A stretch of 18,154 nt of DNA from an uncultured Lachnospiraceae bacterium (GCA_902767195.1 CACXGS010000166.1:1-18154), one strand, 5' to 3'. Positions 1-7,538 are shown, numbered from the stretch's first letter. The notes: generated by a model from the sequence alone, not told the origin. Translations and numbers: made by a program.

Positions 1-395
1 TCGTTCCGAACAGCACAGGTGCTGCAAAGGCTATAGGTCTGGTAATTCCGGAACTGAACGGCAGGCTCATCGGCGATGCTCAGCGTGTTCCTACTCATAC
101 AGGTTCAACAACAATCCTTACAGCTGTTGTTAAGGGTGCTGACGTTACAGTTGACGGCATCAACGCAGCTATGAAGGCAGCTTCCAACGAGTCCTTCGGA
201 TACAACACAGACGAGATCGTATCCTCTGATATCGTAGGAATGAGATTTGGTTCCTTATTCGATGCTACACAGACAATGGTTAACAAAGTATCCGATGATC
301 TGTACGAAGTTCAGGTTGTTTCATGGTATGACAACGAGAACAGCTACACATCCCAGATGGTTCGTACCATCAAGTATTTCGCTGAGTTAGCATAA
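1..395 (+). CDS. gap: Glyceraldehyde-3-phosphate dehydrogenase, C-terminal part (5' end outside window)
   Basis: This is the C-terminal 130 or so residues of NAD-dependent glyceraldehyde-3-phosphate dehydrogenase, which makes 1,3-bisphosphoglycerate in cytosolic glycolysis. The open frame starts at base 3 and ends with TAA at 393-395. It carries family motifs in order: [11 protein letters not shown], the RVP-x-HTGS segment of the catalytic domain, [16 protein letters not shown], and the C-terminal WYDNENSY (usually WYDNEMGYS). The catalytic Cys lies upstream of the window. The next genes on the same strand are pgk, tpiA and gpmI, the standard Firmicute glycolytic order. A strong terminator follows at 456-486, so gap may be transcribed at a different level from pgk. 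Identification is secure; only the missing N-terminus limits it. Confidence 0.96.
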   Translation, partial: VPNSTGAAKAIGLVIPELNGRLIGDAQRVPTHTGSTTILTAVVKGADVTVDGINAAMKAASNESFGYNTDEIVSSDIVGMRFGSLFDATQTMVNKVSDDLYEVQVVSWYDNENSYTSQMVRTIKYFAELA

Positions 396-455
396 TTCTT
401 TCGGATAATCAGTTGTTTAGAACGCCTATGCGTTCCTGACATTGATCCCAAACTT

Positions 456-486
456 GGGTCCGGTCTTTTGGGCCGGACCCTTTTTT
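456..486 (+). terminator. Intrinsic terminator between gap and pgk
   Basis: Perfect 8-bp stem GGGTCCGG (456-463) / CCGGACCC (473-480), 9-nt loop, then six T (481-486). A smaller hairpin, GAACGC/GCGTTC with a CTAT loop, lies just upstream at 420-435. Because pgk follows only 72 bases later with no obvious consensus promoter between, this probably acts as a partial terminator giving more gap than pgk message, or as a 3'-end stabiliser after processing. Confidence 0.85.
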
Positions 487-494
487 CACCAAAT

Positions 495-535
495 GGGATC
501 CTGTCTTTCCCTGATTGGAAAGGACATTCGATCCC
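495..535 (+). promoter_or_regulatory. Leader hairpin upstream of pgk
   Basis: A long imperfect hairpin sits between the gap terminator and the pgk ribosome binding site. Outer stem GGGATC (495-500) / GATCCC (530-535); inner stem TGTCTTTCC (502-510) / GGAAAG-G-ACA (517-526) with one bulged G; 6-nt loop CTGATT. It has no T-run after it, so it is not a terminator. It could be an RNA processing or stabilising element for the pgk-tpiA-gpmI message. The pairing is seen directly; the role is inference. Confidence 0.5.
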
Positions 536-558
536 GGTAAAGAATAAAGGAGATAAGA

Positions 559-1749
559 ATGCTTAATAAAAAATCAGTAGATGATATCAATGTTAAGGGT
601 AAAAAGGTTTTAGTGCGCTGCGATTTTAACGTTCCGCTTCAGGATGGAAAGATCACGGACGAGAATCGTCTGGTTGCATCCCTTCCCACAATCAAGAAGC
701 TTATTGCCGACGGCGGAAAGATCATCCTTTGCTCTCACCTCGGAAAGCCCAAAGGAGAGCCGAAGCCTGAGCTGTCCCTGGCACCGGTAGCAGCACGTAT
801 GTCCGAGCTTCTCGGTCAGGAAGTGAAATTTGCCGCAGATCCTGAAGTTGTCGGTCCCAATGCCAAAGCAGCCGTTGCAGCAATGAAAGACGGAGATGTT
901 GTTTTATTAGAGAACACCCGTTATCGCAAAGAGGAGACCAAGAACGGTGAAGCTTTCTCCAAAGACCTGGCTTCCCTCTGCGAAGTATTCGTAAACGATG
1001 CTTTCGGAACCGCTCACAGAGCACATTGTTCCAACGTTGGCGTGACCCAGTATGTGGATACGGCAGTTGTCGGTTATCTGATGCAGAAAGAGATTGATTT
1101 CCTTGGCAATGCAGTGAACAATCCCGAGAGACCTTTCGTAGCTATTCTGGGCGGATCCAAGGTTTCCTCCAAGATTTCCGTTATCAACAACCTTCTTGAT
1201 AAGGTTGACACTCTGATCATCGGCGGCGGCATGGCCTACACCTTCTTCAAGGCACAGGGCAAGGAAGTCGGCAAGTCCCTTCTTGAGGAAGACTATATCG
1301 ACTATGCTAATGACATGATCCAGAAGGCAAAAGATAAAGGAGTCAATTTCCTTCTTCCGGTAGATACCGTGGTTGCCAAAGAGTTCAATAACGACGCACC
1401 GAGCCGTGTAGTGGAAGGCGGCATGGAGCCGGATGAGATGGGCCTTGATATCGGACCCAAGACCTGCAAGCTTTACGCTGACGCAGTGAAAGATGCCAAG
1501 ACTGTTGTATGGAACGGCCCCATGGGCGTATTCGAGATGCCCAACTTTGCAAAGGGTACCATCGCTGTGGCAGAAGCACTGGCAGATATCGATGCAATCA
1601 CCATTATCGGCGGCGGCGACTCCGCAGCAGCTGTCAACCAGCTGGGATTCGGTGACAAGATGAGCCACATCTCCACCGGCGGCGGCGCTTCTCTTGAGTT
1701 CCTTGAGGGTAAGGAGCTTCCTGGTGTAGCAGCAGCTAACGACAAATAA
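559..1749 (+). CDS. pgk: Phosphoglycerate kinase
   Basis: Full-length phosphoglycerate kinase (396 aa, the usual bacterial length), which transfers the acyl phosphate of 1,3-bisphosphoglycerate to ADP. The N-terminal substrate-binding motif [14 protein letters not shown] with D22 and N24 is present, then ENTRYRKEE and [11 protein letters not shown]. The C-terminal nucleotide domain shows [27 protein letters not shown] and the [14 protein letters not shown] segment near the end. The ATG at 559 has the ribosome binding site AAAGGAG at 546-552, six bases upstream. It lies between gap and tpiA on the same strand, 48 bases before tpiA, so pgk, tpiA and gpmI are very likely cotranscribed. Nothing is missing or odd in the protein. 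Confidence 0.98.
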   Translation: MLNKKSVDDINVKGKKVLVRCDFNVPLQDGKITDENRLVASLPTIKKLIADGGKIILCSHLGKPKGEPKPELSLAPVAARMSELLGQEVKFAADPEVVGPNAKAAVAAMKDGDVVLLENTRYRKEETKNGEAFSKDLASLCEVFVNDAFGTAHRAHCSNVGVTQYVDTAVVGYLMQKEIDFLGNAVNNPERPFVAILGGSKVSSKISVINNLLDKVDTLIIGGGMAYTFFKAQGKEVGKSLLEEDYIDYANDMIQKAKDKGVNFLLPVDTVVAKEFNNDAPSRVVEGGMEPDEMGLDIGPKTCKLYADAVKDAKTVVWNGPMGVFEMPNFAKGTIAVAEALADIDAITIIGGGDSAAAVNQLGFGDKMSHISTGGGASLEFLEGKELPGVAAANDK

Positions 1750-1797
1750 TTACAGTCTACATTTACCATTATACATATAAGAAAAGAGGATATTATT

Positions 1798-2544
1798 ATG
1801 CGTAGAAAAATCGTTGCAGGCAACTGGAAAATGAACAAGACTCCGAGTGAGACAGTAGCACTGATCGACATGTTAAAGCCCTTAGTAGCCAGTGATGATG
1901 TTGATGTTGTATTCTGTGTCCCGGCAATCGATGTAACTACAGCGGTTAAGGCTGCAGAGGGAACCAATATTGCCATCGGCGGACAGAACATTTATTTTGA
2001 AGATGCCGGCGCTTACACCGGAGAGACTGCTCCCGGTATGCTGAAAGAAGCAGGCGCTAAATATGTTATCCTGGGACATTCCGAGAGAAGAGGATACTTC
2101 GGAGAGACTGATGAGGATGTAAACAAGAAAATGATCAAGGCTTTCGAGTATGATCTGATCCCCATCATCTGCGTAGGCGAGCTCCTTGAAGAGAGAGAGC
2201 AGGGCATCACCATCGAAGTAGTACGCAAGCAGGTTAAGGTTGGATTCCAGAACATTACTGCAGACCAGGCAAAGAAAGCTGTTATCGCTTACGAGCCGGT
2301 ATGGGCTATCGGAACCGGCAAGACTGCTACCACAGAGCAGGCTCAGGAAGTATGTAAGGCAGTTCGTGAGTGCATCGCAGAGATCTATGATCAGGGTGTT
2401 GCAGATGCTATCCGCATCCAGTACGGCGGATCCGTTAATGGAAAGACAGCTCCGGATCTGTTTGCTCAGCCGGATATCGACGGCGGTCTGGTAGGCGGCG
2501 CTTCTCTGAAAGAGGACTTTGGCGCTATCGTGAATTATAAATAA
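1798..2544 (+). CDS. tpiA: Triosephosphate isomerase
   Basis: Complete TIM-barrel enzyme of 248 aa, normal for bacteria, interconverting dihydroxyacetone phosphate and glyceraldehyde 3-phosphate. Active-site residues are visible: N9/K11 in GNWKMNK, the electrophilic His94 in ILGHSERR, and the catalytic base Glu166 in [12 protein letters not shown], whose downstream part is the mobile loop 6. The phosphate-binding IQYGGSVN and GGLVGGASL motifs follow near the C-terminus. AGAGG at 1785-1789 lies 8 bases before the ATG. The stop is 24 bases before gpmI, which supports one polycistronic message for the glycolytic genes. Confidence 0.98.
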   Translation: MRRKIVAGNWKMNKTPSETVALIDMLKPLVASDDVDVVFCVPAIDVTTAVKAAEGTNIAIGGQNIYFEDAGAYTGETAPGMLKEAGAKYVILGHSERRGYFGETDEDVNKKMIKAFEYDLIPIICVGELLEEREQGITIEVVRKQVKVGFQNITADQAKKAVIAYEPVWAIGTGKTATTEQAQEVCKAVRECIAEIYDQGVADAIRIQYGGSVNGKTAPDLFAQPDIDGGLVGGASLKEDFGAIVNYK

Positions 2545-2568
2545 TCCGGTTTTGTAGGAGATGATAGA

Positions 2569-4110
2569 ATGGGAAAACCAACATTATTATTGATATTAGA
2601 CGGATTCGGCCTGAATGACAGGCAGGACGGCAATGCTGCTTACCTGGCGGCAACCCCTAACATCGACCGGATGAAGGAAGAGTATCCCTTTGTAAAGGGA
2701 TATGCCAGTGGTCTTGACGTAGGCCTTCCGGACGGACAGATGGGTAATTCGGAGGTTGGACACCTGAATATGGGTGCCGGACGTATCGTCTATCAGGAAC
2801 TTACCAGAATTACCAAGTCCATCAAGGACGGCGATTTCTTCGAGAACGAGGGTCTTCTTGCAGCGATCAACAACTGTAAGGAAAACAATTCCACCCTCCA
2901 TCTCTGGGGTCTTCTTTCCGATGGCGGCGTGCACAGCCATATAACCCATCTCTATGGTATTCTGGAGCTGGCCAGGAGAAACGGACTGACAGACGTCTGT
3001 GTTCACTGTTTCCTGGATGGCCGTGATACACCTCCTGCTTCCGGCAAGGGTTATATTGAGCAGCTGGTTGCCAAGATGGCAGAGCTCGGTGTAGGCAAGG
3101 TAGCTACCATTGAAGGCCGTTACTATGCTATGGACCGGGATAACCGCTGGGACCGTGTGGAGAAAGCCTATGCAGCTCTGGTATACGGAGAAGGCGTAGA
3201 AGAGACGGATCCCATTGAAGCAATGGAGCATTCCTATGCCAACAATGTAACGGATGAGTTCGTTCTTCCTACAGTCATTAAGGAAGAGGGCAAGCCGGTT
3301 GGGGTAGTGAAACCCAACGACTCTGTAATCTTCTTCAATTTCCGTCCGGACCGTGCAAGGGAAATGACCAGAGCCTTCTGCGATCCTGATTTCACAGGAT
3401 TTGAGAGAAGGAACGGATTCTTCCCCACCACTTATGTCACCTTTACGGACTATGACGCAACAATCCCGAATAAGATCGTAGCCTTCAAGAAGGCTGAGAT
3501 CACCAATACCTTCGGAGAGTTCCTTGCAGCTAACGGCTTAAAGCAGCTTCGTCTTGCTGAGACAGAGAAGTATGCTCACGTTACTTTCTTCTTTAACGGC
3601 GGTGTGGAAGTGCCCAACGAAGGAGAGGACAGAATCCTTGTGAAATCTCCATCCGTTGCCACTTATGATATGCAGCCGGAGATGAGCGCTCCTGAGGTAG
3701 GAGAGAAGCTGGTAGAGGCTATCAAGTCCGGGAAATACGATGTGATCATCTGTAACTTTGCCAATCCCGACATGGTTGGACATACCGGTATTCAGGATGC
3801 AGCCATTAAGGCTGTTGAGACGGTAGACAAGTGTGTAGGAGATGCTGTGGAAGCATTGAAGGAAGTGGGAGGCCAGGGATTCCTCTGCGCCGATCACGGC
3901 AACTGTGAGCAGCTGGTGGACTATGTCACCGGAGCTCCTCATACAGCACATACCACGAATCCGGTACCTTTTATCCTGATCAACTATGATAAGGACTACA
4001 CATTGGAAGAGGGCGGATGCCTGGCAGATATCGCGCCGACACTGATTGATATGATGGGAATGAAGCAGCCCAAGGAGATGACGGGCCACTCCCTTCTTAT
4101 TAAGAAGTAG
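2569..4110 (+). CDS. gpmI: Phosphoglycerate mutase, cofactor-independent (2,3-bisphosphoglycerate-independent)
   Basis: 513-aa member of the alkaline-phosphatase superfamily that interconverts 3- and 2-phosphoglycerate with two Mn ions and a phosphoserine intermediate. The N-terminal metal motif LILDGFGLN (D11) and the catalytic Ser61 in GNSEVGHLNMGAGR are clear. They are followed by the substrate residues HSHITH, FLDGRDTPP and NFRPDRAREMTR, and by the second metal cluster NPDMVGHTG, ADHGNCEQ and TAHTTNPVPF. TAGGAG at 2555-2560 sits 8 bases before the ATG. Family length is normal (about 510 aa). The gene ends the glycolytic unit and is followed by a strong terminator. As a Mn-dependent isozyme its activity is expected to be pH sensitive, which is family knowledge only. 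Confidence 0.98.
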   Translation: MGKPTLLLILDGFGLNDRQDGNAAYLAATPNIDRMKEEYPFVKGYASGLDVGLPDGQMGNSEVGHLNMGAGRIVYQELTRITKSIKDGDFFENEGLLAAINNCKENNSTLHLWGLLSDGGVHSHITHLYGILELARRNGLTDVCVHCFLDGRDTPPASGKGYIEQLVAKMAELGVGKVATIEGRYYAMDRDNRWDRVEKAYAALVYGEGVEETDPIEAMEHSYANNVTDEFVLPTVIKEEGKPVGVVKPNDSVIFFNFRPDRAREMTRAFCDPDFTGFERRNGFFPTTYVTFTDYDATIPNKIVAFKKAEITNTFGEFLAANGLKQLRLAETEKYAHVTFFFNGGVEVPNEGEDRILVKSPSVATYDMQPEMSAPEVGEKLVEAIKSGKYDVIICNFANPDMVGHTGIQDAAIKAVETVDKCVGDAVEALKEVGGQGFLCADHGNCEQLVDYVTGAPHTAHTTNPVPFILINYDKDYTLEEGGCLADIAPTLIDMMGMKQPKEMTGHSLLIKK

Positions 4111-4137
4111 AAAAGAATGATAGAATAAGACATAGAA

Positions 4138-4172
4138 AACAGCGGATCCTTTGCGGACCCGCTGTTTTTTTC
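4138..4172. terminator. Bidirectional terminator between gpmI and trpB
   Basis: Stem AACAGCGG (4138-4145) / CCGCTGTT (4159-4166), extended inward by TCC/GGA, followed by a T-run on the + strand to 4171. Preceding A residues give a shorter T-run on the - strand. It ends the gpmI message, and its position 15-49 bases after the trpB stop suits termination of the convergent trpB message too. Confidence 0.85.
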
Positions 4173-4186
4173 TTTATGATTAATGA

Positions 4187-5563
4187 TTATTTCCCCACCT
4201 TGGGAAGTTTGGCCACGGAGGCTGCAATTTCCTCATCGGTTGGAATCTGGTCGGTCATGAGGCCGTCATGGAACTTCTCGTAAGCCACCATATCAAAGTA
4301 ACCGGTGCCGGTCAGGCCGAAGAGGATGGTCTTCTCTTCCCCGGTCTCTTTGCAGCGGAGCGCCTCATCCATAGCAGCCTTGATGGCATGGGAACTCTCC
4401 GGTGCCGGAAGGATTCCCTCGCAGCGGGCAAATTCCTCGGCAGCCTTGAATACATCCGTCTGTTCAACACTGATGGCATCCATATACCCATCATGGTAGA
4501 GCTGGGAGAGGATGGTGCTCATGCCGTGGAAGCGGAGACCTCCTGCATGGTTGGCAGAGGGGATGAAATCACTGCCCAGAGTATACATTTTAGCAAGTGG
4601 ACAGATTCTTCCGGTGTCGCAGAAGTCGTAGGCGAAGGTTCCTCTGGTAAAGCTGGGGCAGGAAGCCGGCTCAACGGCTATGAACTGGTAGTCTGCTTCA
4701 CCCCGGAGTTTTTCTCCCATAAATGGAGCGATCAGGCCGCCCAGATTGGAGCCGCCTCCGGCACAGCCGATAATGACATCCGGCTTGATGCCGTATTTAT
4801 CCATAGCAGCCTTGGCTTCCAGACCGATGACAGACTGATGGAGGAGAACCTGATTTAACACGCTTCCCAGAACATAGCGATATCCGGGATTGGCAGCGGC
4901 TGCTTCCACTGCTTCCGAGATGGCACAGCCCAGACTTCCGGTTGTACCGGGATGAGCTTCCAGGATCTGACGGCCCACATTCGTGGTATCCGAGGGAGAT
5001 GGGACCACAGAGGCTCCGTAAGTCCGCATCACCTCTCTGCGGAAAGGCTTCTGCTCATAAGATACTTTTACCATGTATACTTTACAGTCAAGGCCCAGAT
5101 AGGCACAGGCCATGGAAAGGGCAGTACCCCACTGGCCGGCTCCTGTCTCGGTGGTGACGCCGGTCAGTCCCTGATCTTTGGCATAAAAAGCCTGAGCAAT
5201 GGCAGAATTCAGTTTATGGCTTCCGCTGGTATTATTTCCCTCGAACTTGTAATAGATCTTAGCAGGGGTATCCAGTTTCTCCTCCAGGCAGTAAGCTCTT
5301 ACCAGAGGAGAGGGACGGTACATTTTATAGAAGTTCCGGATCTTTTCGGGGATTTCAATCAGGGGTGTAGTGTTGTCAAGTTCCTGGGCGACCAGTTCTT
5401 TACAGAAGATGGGCTCCAGTTCCTCAGCGGTCAGGGGCAGGCCGGTTCCCGGATTCAGAAGGGGGGCCGGCTTGTTTTTCATATCTGCCCGCAGATTATA
5501 CCAGCTTGTGGGCATCTCGTGCTCTTCAAGATAGATTTTGTAAGGGATTGTGTTCTTGGACAT
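4187..5563 (-). CDS. trpB: Tryptophan synthase beta chain, TrpB2 type (stand-alone)
   Basis: Pyridoxal-phosphate enzyme that condenses indole with serine to make tryptophan. Residue numbers are from the chosen start (458 aa). The PLP lysine is K117 in NTSGSHKLN, the catalytic Glu is E139 in TETGAGQWG (Trp where TrpB1 has His, typical of TrpB2), and the phosphate-binding loop is CAGGGSNLGG. The long N-terminal region and total length also fit TrpB2 rather than the roughly 400-aa TrpB1. Two in-frame starts exist. The ATG at 5569 is only 2 bases from the AGGAGG at 5577-5572, while the ATG at 5563 is 8 bases away, so I take 5563. No trpA or other trp gene is adjacent, so it may use free indole. 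It is preceded by a T-box leader. The exact in vivo substrate is not proven by sequence. Confidence 0.93.
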   Translation of the reverse strand: MSKNTIPYKIYLEEHEMPTSWYNLRADMKNKPAPLLNPGTGLPLTAEELEPIFCKELVAQELDNTTPLIEIPEKIRNFYKMYRPSPLVRAYCLEEKLDTPAKIYYKFEGNNTSGSHKLNSAIAQAFYAKDQGLTGVTTETGAGQWGTALSMACAYLGLDCKVYMVKVSYEQKPFRREVMRTYGASVVPSPSDTTNVGRQILEAHPGTTGSLGCAISEAVEAAAANPGYRYVLGSVLNQVLLHQSVIGLEAKAAMDKYGIKPDVIIGCAGGGSNLGGLIAPFMGEKLRGEADYQFIAVEPASCPSFTRGTFAYDFCDTGRICPLAKMYTLGSDFIPSANHAGGLRFHGMSTILSQLYHDGYMDAISVEQTDVFKAAEEFARCEGILPAPESSHAIKAAMDEALRCKETGEEKTILFGLTGTGYFDMVAYEKFHDGLMTDQIPTDEEIAASVAKLPKVGK

Positions 5564-5633
5564 ACTCATTACCTCCTGTCATGTAAAAGATAAAACGATA
5601 ATACATTTCTGCCGGGACAGGAAAAAGTGGACT

Positions 5634-5935
5634 TAAAAAAATAAAACCTGTCCCATGCAATACATTTGCTGGGACAGGTTATAATCAAAATTACCTGCGG
5701 TGCCACCCGGCTTGATATGTTCCTGACATACCCACTCTGCGCATACTGACATATGCCGAACTTTGATCACGGAGATTCCCGCTCCGTCTCCCATACTATA
5801 CCGATAACATCTTATCAGGTATTCCGGTCGCCCTCAGAAGTCCATTCAACAAAAGGTCATATACTGCAATCCCACCACCTGCAGTTCTCTGGGTTATGAG
5901 GTCTTCTGTTTACTCACTCTTCCTCAACGGTTTTG
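5634..5935 (-). ncRNA. T-box riboswitch (tRNA-Trp specific) controlling trpB
   Basis: On the - strand the conserved T-box reads GGGTGGCACCGCAGG (complement of 5695-5709). The antiterminator is canonical: bulge UGGCACC, helix GCAGGU with ACCUGU, and GGG with CCC. The competing terminator is a perfect 10-bp stem, AACCTGTCCC (5680-5671) with GGGACAGGTT (5654-5645), followed by a T-run to 5634. In Stem I, GAA-TGG-ACTTCTGAG places a UGG (Trp) specifier at 5844-5842. The variable T-box base is C (UGGC), which pairs with discriminator G73, the usual base of bacterial tRNA-Trp. Uncharged tRNA-Trp should therefore allow read-through into trpB. The elements are read directly; the mechanism is established for the class. 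Confidence 0.95.
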
Positions 5936-5938
5936 TGC

Positions 5939-5968
5939 ATCTTATCATACATTCCGGGGGTTTGTCAA
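5939..5968 (-). promoter_or_regulatory. Promoter of the trpB T-box leader
   Basis: On the - strand, TTGACA (complement of 5963-5968) followed after 18 bases by TAAGAT (complement of 5939-5944, 4 of 6 to consensus). Transcription would start near 5932, just before Stem I of the T-box. Confidence 0.6.
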
Positions 5969-6232
5969 TATATATACCAATTTTTATTAAAAATCATAAA
6001 TTATTATTATGACGGTTTTGAGGGAATACGGCTTAAACAGGTGCTTTTTCCCTGATCATGCCCAAAATCTCTAAGGTAGATATTCCCTTTTCTTCGGTCA
6101 GGCTTCTTGTCATTATCGATAATAATTACCAAGAATCATAAAAAAATCATATGGATTCTGACACTATTGACCGACAGAATTTCGTAAGAATTGTCAATGA
6201 GTGTGCATACTCACGGTTTTCCCGGCATTGCA
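5969..6232. other. AT-rich intergenic stretch with no recognised gene
   Basis: I find no convincing gene or RNA here. Short open frames on both strands lack ribosome binding sites. The one structured item is the near-perfect dyad TGAGTGTGCATACTCA at 6198-6213, which sits 19 bases before a consensus -35 box and could be an operator. A looser inverted pair ATTGAC/GTCAAT brackets 6167-6197. Confidence 0.5.
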
Positions 6233-6261
6233 TTGACATTGAAAAAGGGAGCTCCTATAAT
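6233..6261 (+). promoter_or_regulatory. Consensus sigma-A promoter in the long leader region
   Basis: TTGACA (6233-6238), 17-base spacer, TATAAT (6256-6261): a perfect housekeeping promoter, with a start expected near 6268. No conventional gene begins for 366 bases, so it makes either a long leader for the gene at 6634, a small RNA, or a message for the short ORFs at 6364 and 6461. Confidence 0.75.
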
Positions 6262-6363
6262 AGACGGGTGTGTGTCGCTGATTCGGACACCGGAAATTTG
6301 AGAATATTCCTAATGAAAGAAAATGAATGAAAACCATTGAAATCAATTGGAGAGGATTGGTAT

Positions 6364-6402
6364 ATGGCCAGCGGAATGAATCCGTCATTTATTAATTGTT
6401 AA
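6364..6402 (+). CDS. Possible 12-codon leader peptide
   Basis: A 12-codon frame encoding MASGMNPSFINC, with a strong ribosome binding site GGAGAGG at 6349-6355 placed 8 bases before the ATG. It lies downstream of the consensus promoter at 6233-6261. Its stop codon TAA falls inside the palindrome TTGTTAACAA of the first repeat copy (6394-6419). No similarity is recognised. It could be a translated leader peptide, or chance; the ribosome binding site is the only positive evidence. Confidence 0.25.
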   Translation: MASGMNPSFINC

Positions 6403-6419
6403 CAAATGATTGACTGTAT
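6394..6419 (+). repeat. Repeat copy 1: TTGTTAACAA palindrome plus -35-like box
   Basis: 26 bases: AATTGTTAACAA, three variable bases, ATTGACTGTAT. It matches 6545-6570 at 23 of 26 positions, 151 bases away. It contains the perfect 10-bp palindrome TTGTTAACAA and a TTGACT box, but no good -10 element 17 bases downstream, so it may be a binding site without promoter activity. Confidence 0.7.
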
Positions 6420-6460
6420 TCTTTGTGAAAATACCAACCCGAAAAGGAAAAAAGGAATTT

Positions 6461-6553
6461 ATGGAAAAGAAATATTATGGAATATACATAAATAACCTTC
6501 CTTTTTCTCCAGAGCAACTGGCTATGATTCCTGATTATGACACAAATTGTTAA
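6461..6553 (+). CDS. Possible 30-residue small protein upstream of the GH114-like gene
   Basis: A 30-codon frame with AAAGGA at 6451-6455/6456 four bases before the ATG. The product begins MEKKYYGIYINNLPFSPEQL and ends DYDTNC; its composition is protein-like rather than random, but I recognise no family. The stop codon lies inside the TTGTTAACAA palindrome of repeat copy 2, exactly as the 12-codon frame stops inside copy 1. It could be a true small protein, a leader peptide, or the 5' remnant of a gene truncated when the repeat or promoter was acquired. Coding status is uncertain. Confidence 0.35.
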   Translation: MEKKYYGIYINNLPFSPEQLAMIPDYDTNC

Positions 6554-6583
6554 CAATTTATTGACTGTATGTAATAATTGTGT
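6545..6583 (+). promoter_or_regulatory. Promoter and repeat copy 2 for the GH114-like gene
   Basis: Repeat copy 2 (AATTGTTAACAA-TTT-ATTGACTGTAT, 6545-6570) supplies a -35 box TTGACT (6561-6566); TATAGT follows at 6584-6589 after 17 bases. The palindrome TTGTTAACAA (6547-6556) lies immediately upstream of the -35, a normal place for a transcription factor. The sequence resembles a fused form of a Rex half-site pair, but lacks the 4-base spacer of Rex sites, so I do not assign a regulator. Confidence 0.6.
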
Positions 6584-6633
6584 TATAGTTTGTAACAGTA
6601 AGTTATTGAATTCAAGAAAAGAAGAGAGGTACT

Positions 6634-7467
6634 ATGAAAAAATTAATCGGACGCTTCGCTGCTTTTGCTTTAACAGTAATTATTGCTATGTCTGCAACAT
6701 CCAGCGTGGCATTTGCGAAAACAAAGAAGAATTATACCTGGAATATTTCTCTGAATCATGAAGTAAAAGGAAAAATCAAAAGAGTTAAACCGGGAACCCT
6801 CCTGGTCATCGATGCTCAGAATTATAAGAAGAAAGACATCACCAAGCTTAAGAAAGCAGGCTATAAGGTTTATTCTTATCTGAATATCGGATCCGTCGAG
6901 GATAACCGCAGATATTACGGAAGATTCAAGAGCCTCAGGCTCAAGACTTATGAGAACTGGGAAGATGAGTACTGGGTAAATGTATCCCGTAAGAAATGGC
7001 AGAATTTCGTCCAGAACACACTGGCTAAGAGCATGGTTAACAAAGGTGTGGATGGTTTCTGGGTAGACAACACAGACGTTTATGAGTACAACAAGAGACG
7101 TTCCATCTACAAGGGTCTTGTTAAGATTCTTACCAACCTTCACAAGTATCACAAGGAAGTTGTCCTTAATGGTGGAGATCAGTTTGTAACACCTCTGATT
7201 AAGAGTGGTAAGAAATACCTGATCAACGGTGTTGTTCAGGAAGAAGTAAACACAAGGATTTCCAGCTACAGTGGATCCGGTTCTTTCTCCAGTCAGCGTT
7301 CGGATTTCCGTCACTACTATGAGAATTATTTTAAGAGAGTGAAGAAAGCAGGCCTGTCTGTAGGACTGTTAGAATACACACGAAGCGGAAGCAGAAAAGC
7401 AGCGATCAGAAAATACTGCAAGAAGCACGGCTTTAATTATTGTATCAAAGGAAACATTATTATTTAG
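6634..7467 (+). CDS. Secreted GH114-like glycosidase (endo-alpha-1,4-polygalactosaminidase family)
   Basis: A 277-aa exported protein with a clear signal peptide (residues 1-28, Lys/Arg start, hydrophobic core, cleavage near AFA-KT). The rest fits the GH114/TM1410 TIM-barrel family: LVIDAQNY (D60), YSYLNIGSVED (80-90), GVDGFWVDNTDVYEY (138-152, with D140 and D145 as likely active-site acids), VVLNGGDQF, VVQEEVN and GLLEYTRSG. GH114 enzymes cut alpha-1,4-galactosamine polymers such as exopolysaccharides. The protein is very rich in Lys and Arg, which would favour binding to acidic surface polymers; this is inference. ATG 6634 has GAGAGG at 6624-6629. It is monocistronic: its own promoter lies upstream and a terminator follows at 7539-7575. 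The substrate is unknown, and it could be a hydrolase acting on the cell's own surface glycan. Confidence 0.75.
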   Translation: MKKLIGRFAAFALTVIIAMSATSSVAFAKTKKNYTWNISLNHEVKGKIKRVKPGTLLVIDAQNYKKKDITKLKKAGYKVYSYLNIGSVEDNRRYYGRFKSLRLKTYENWEDEYWVNVSRKKWQNFVQNTLAKSMVNKGVDGFWVDNTDVYEYNKRRSIYKGLVKILTNLHKYHKEVVLNGGDQFVTPLIKSGKKYLINGVVQEEVNTRISSYSGSGSFSSQRSDFRHYYENYFKRVKKAGLSVGLLEYTRSGSRKAAIRKYCKKHGFNYCIKGNIII

Positions 7468-7538
7468 TGATTGAAAAGAATAACCATGAAATATCGTGGG
7501 ATTTAGTGTGAATTAAGTGAATTAAGTGTGAAATGAAG

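Noticed and set aside
907..1668. 253-codon minus-strand frame inside pgk, and similar frames opposite gpmI, trpB, map and rnr
   Set aside because: These are shadows of strongly coding frames, with no ribosome binding sites and Cys/His/Ser-rich products.
6194..6388. 64-codon minus-strand frame upstream of the glycosidase gene
   Set aside because: No ribosome binding site, unlikely composition, and it lies opposite a perfect plus-strand promoter.
6547..6556. Rex redox-repressor site at TTGTTAACAA
   Set aside because: Rex sites read TTGTTAA-N4-TTAACAA; the spacer is absent here, so the half-sites overlap and a Rex dimer would not fit in the usual way.
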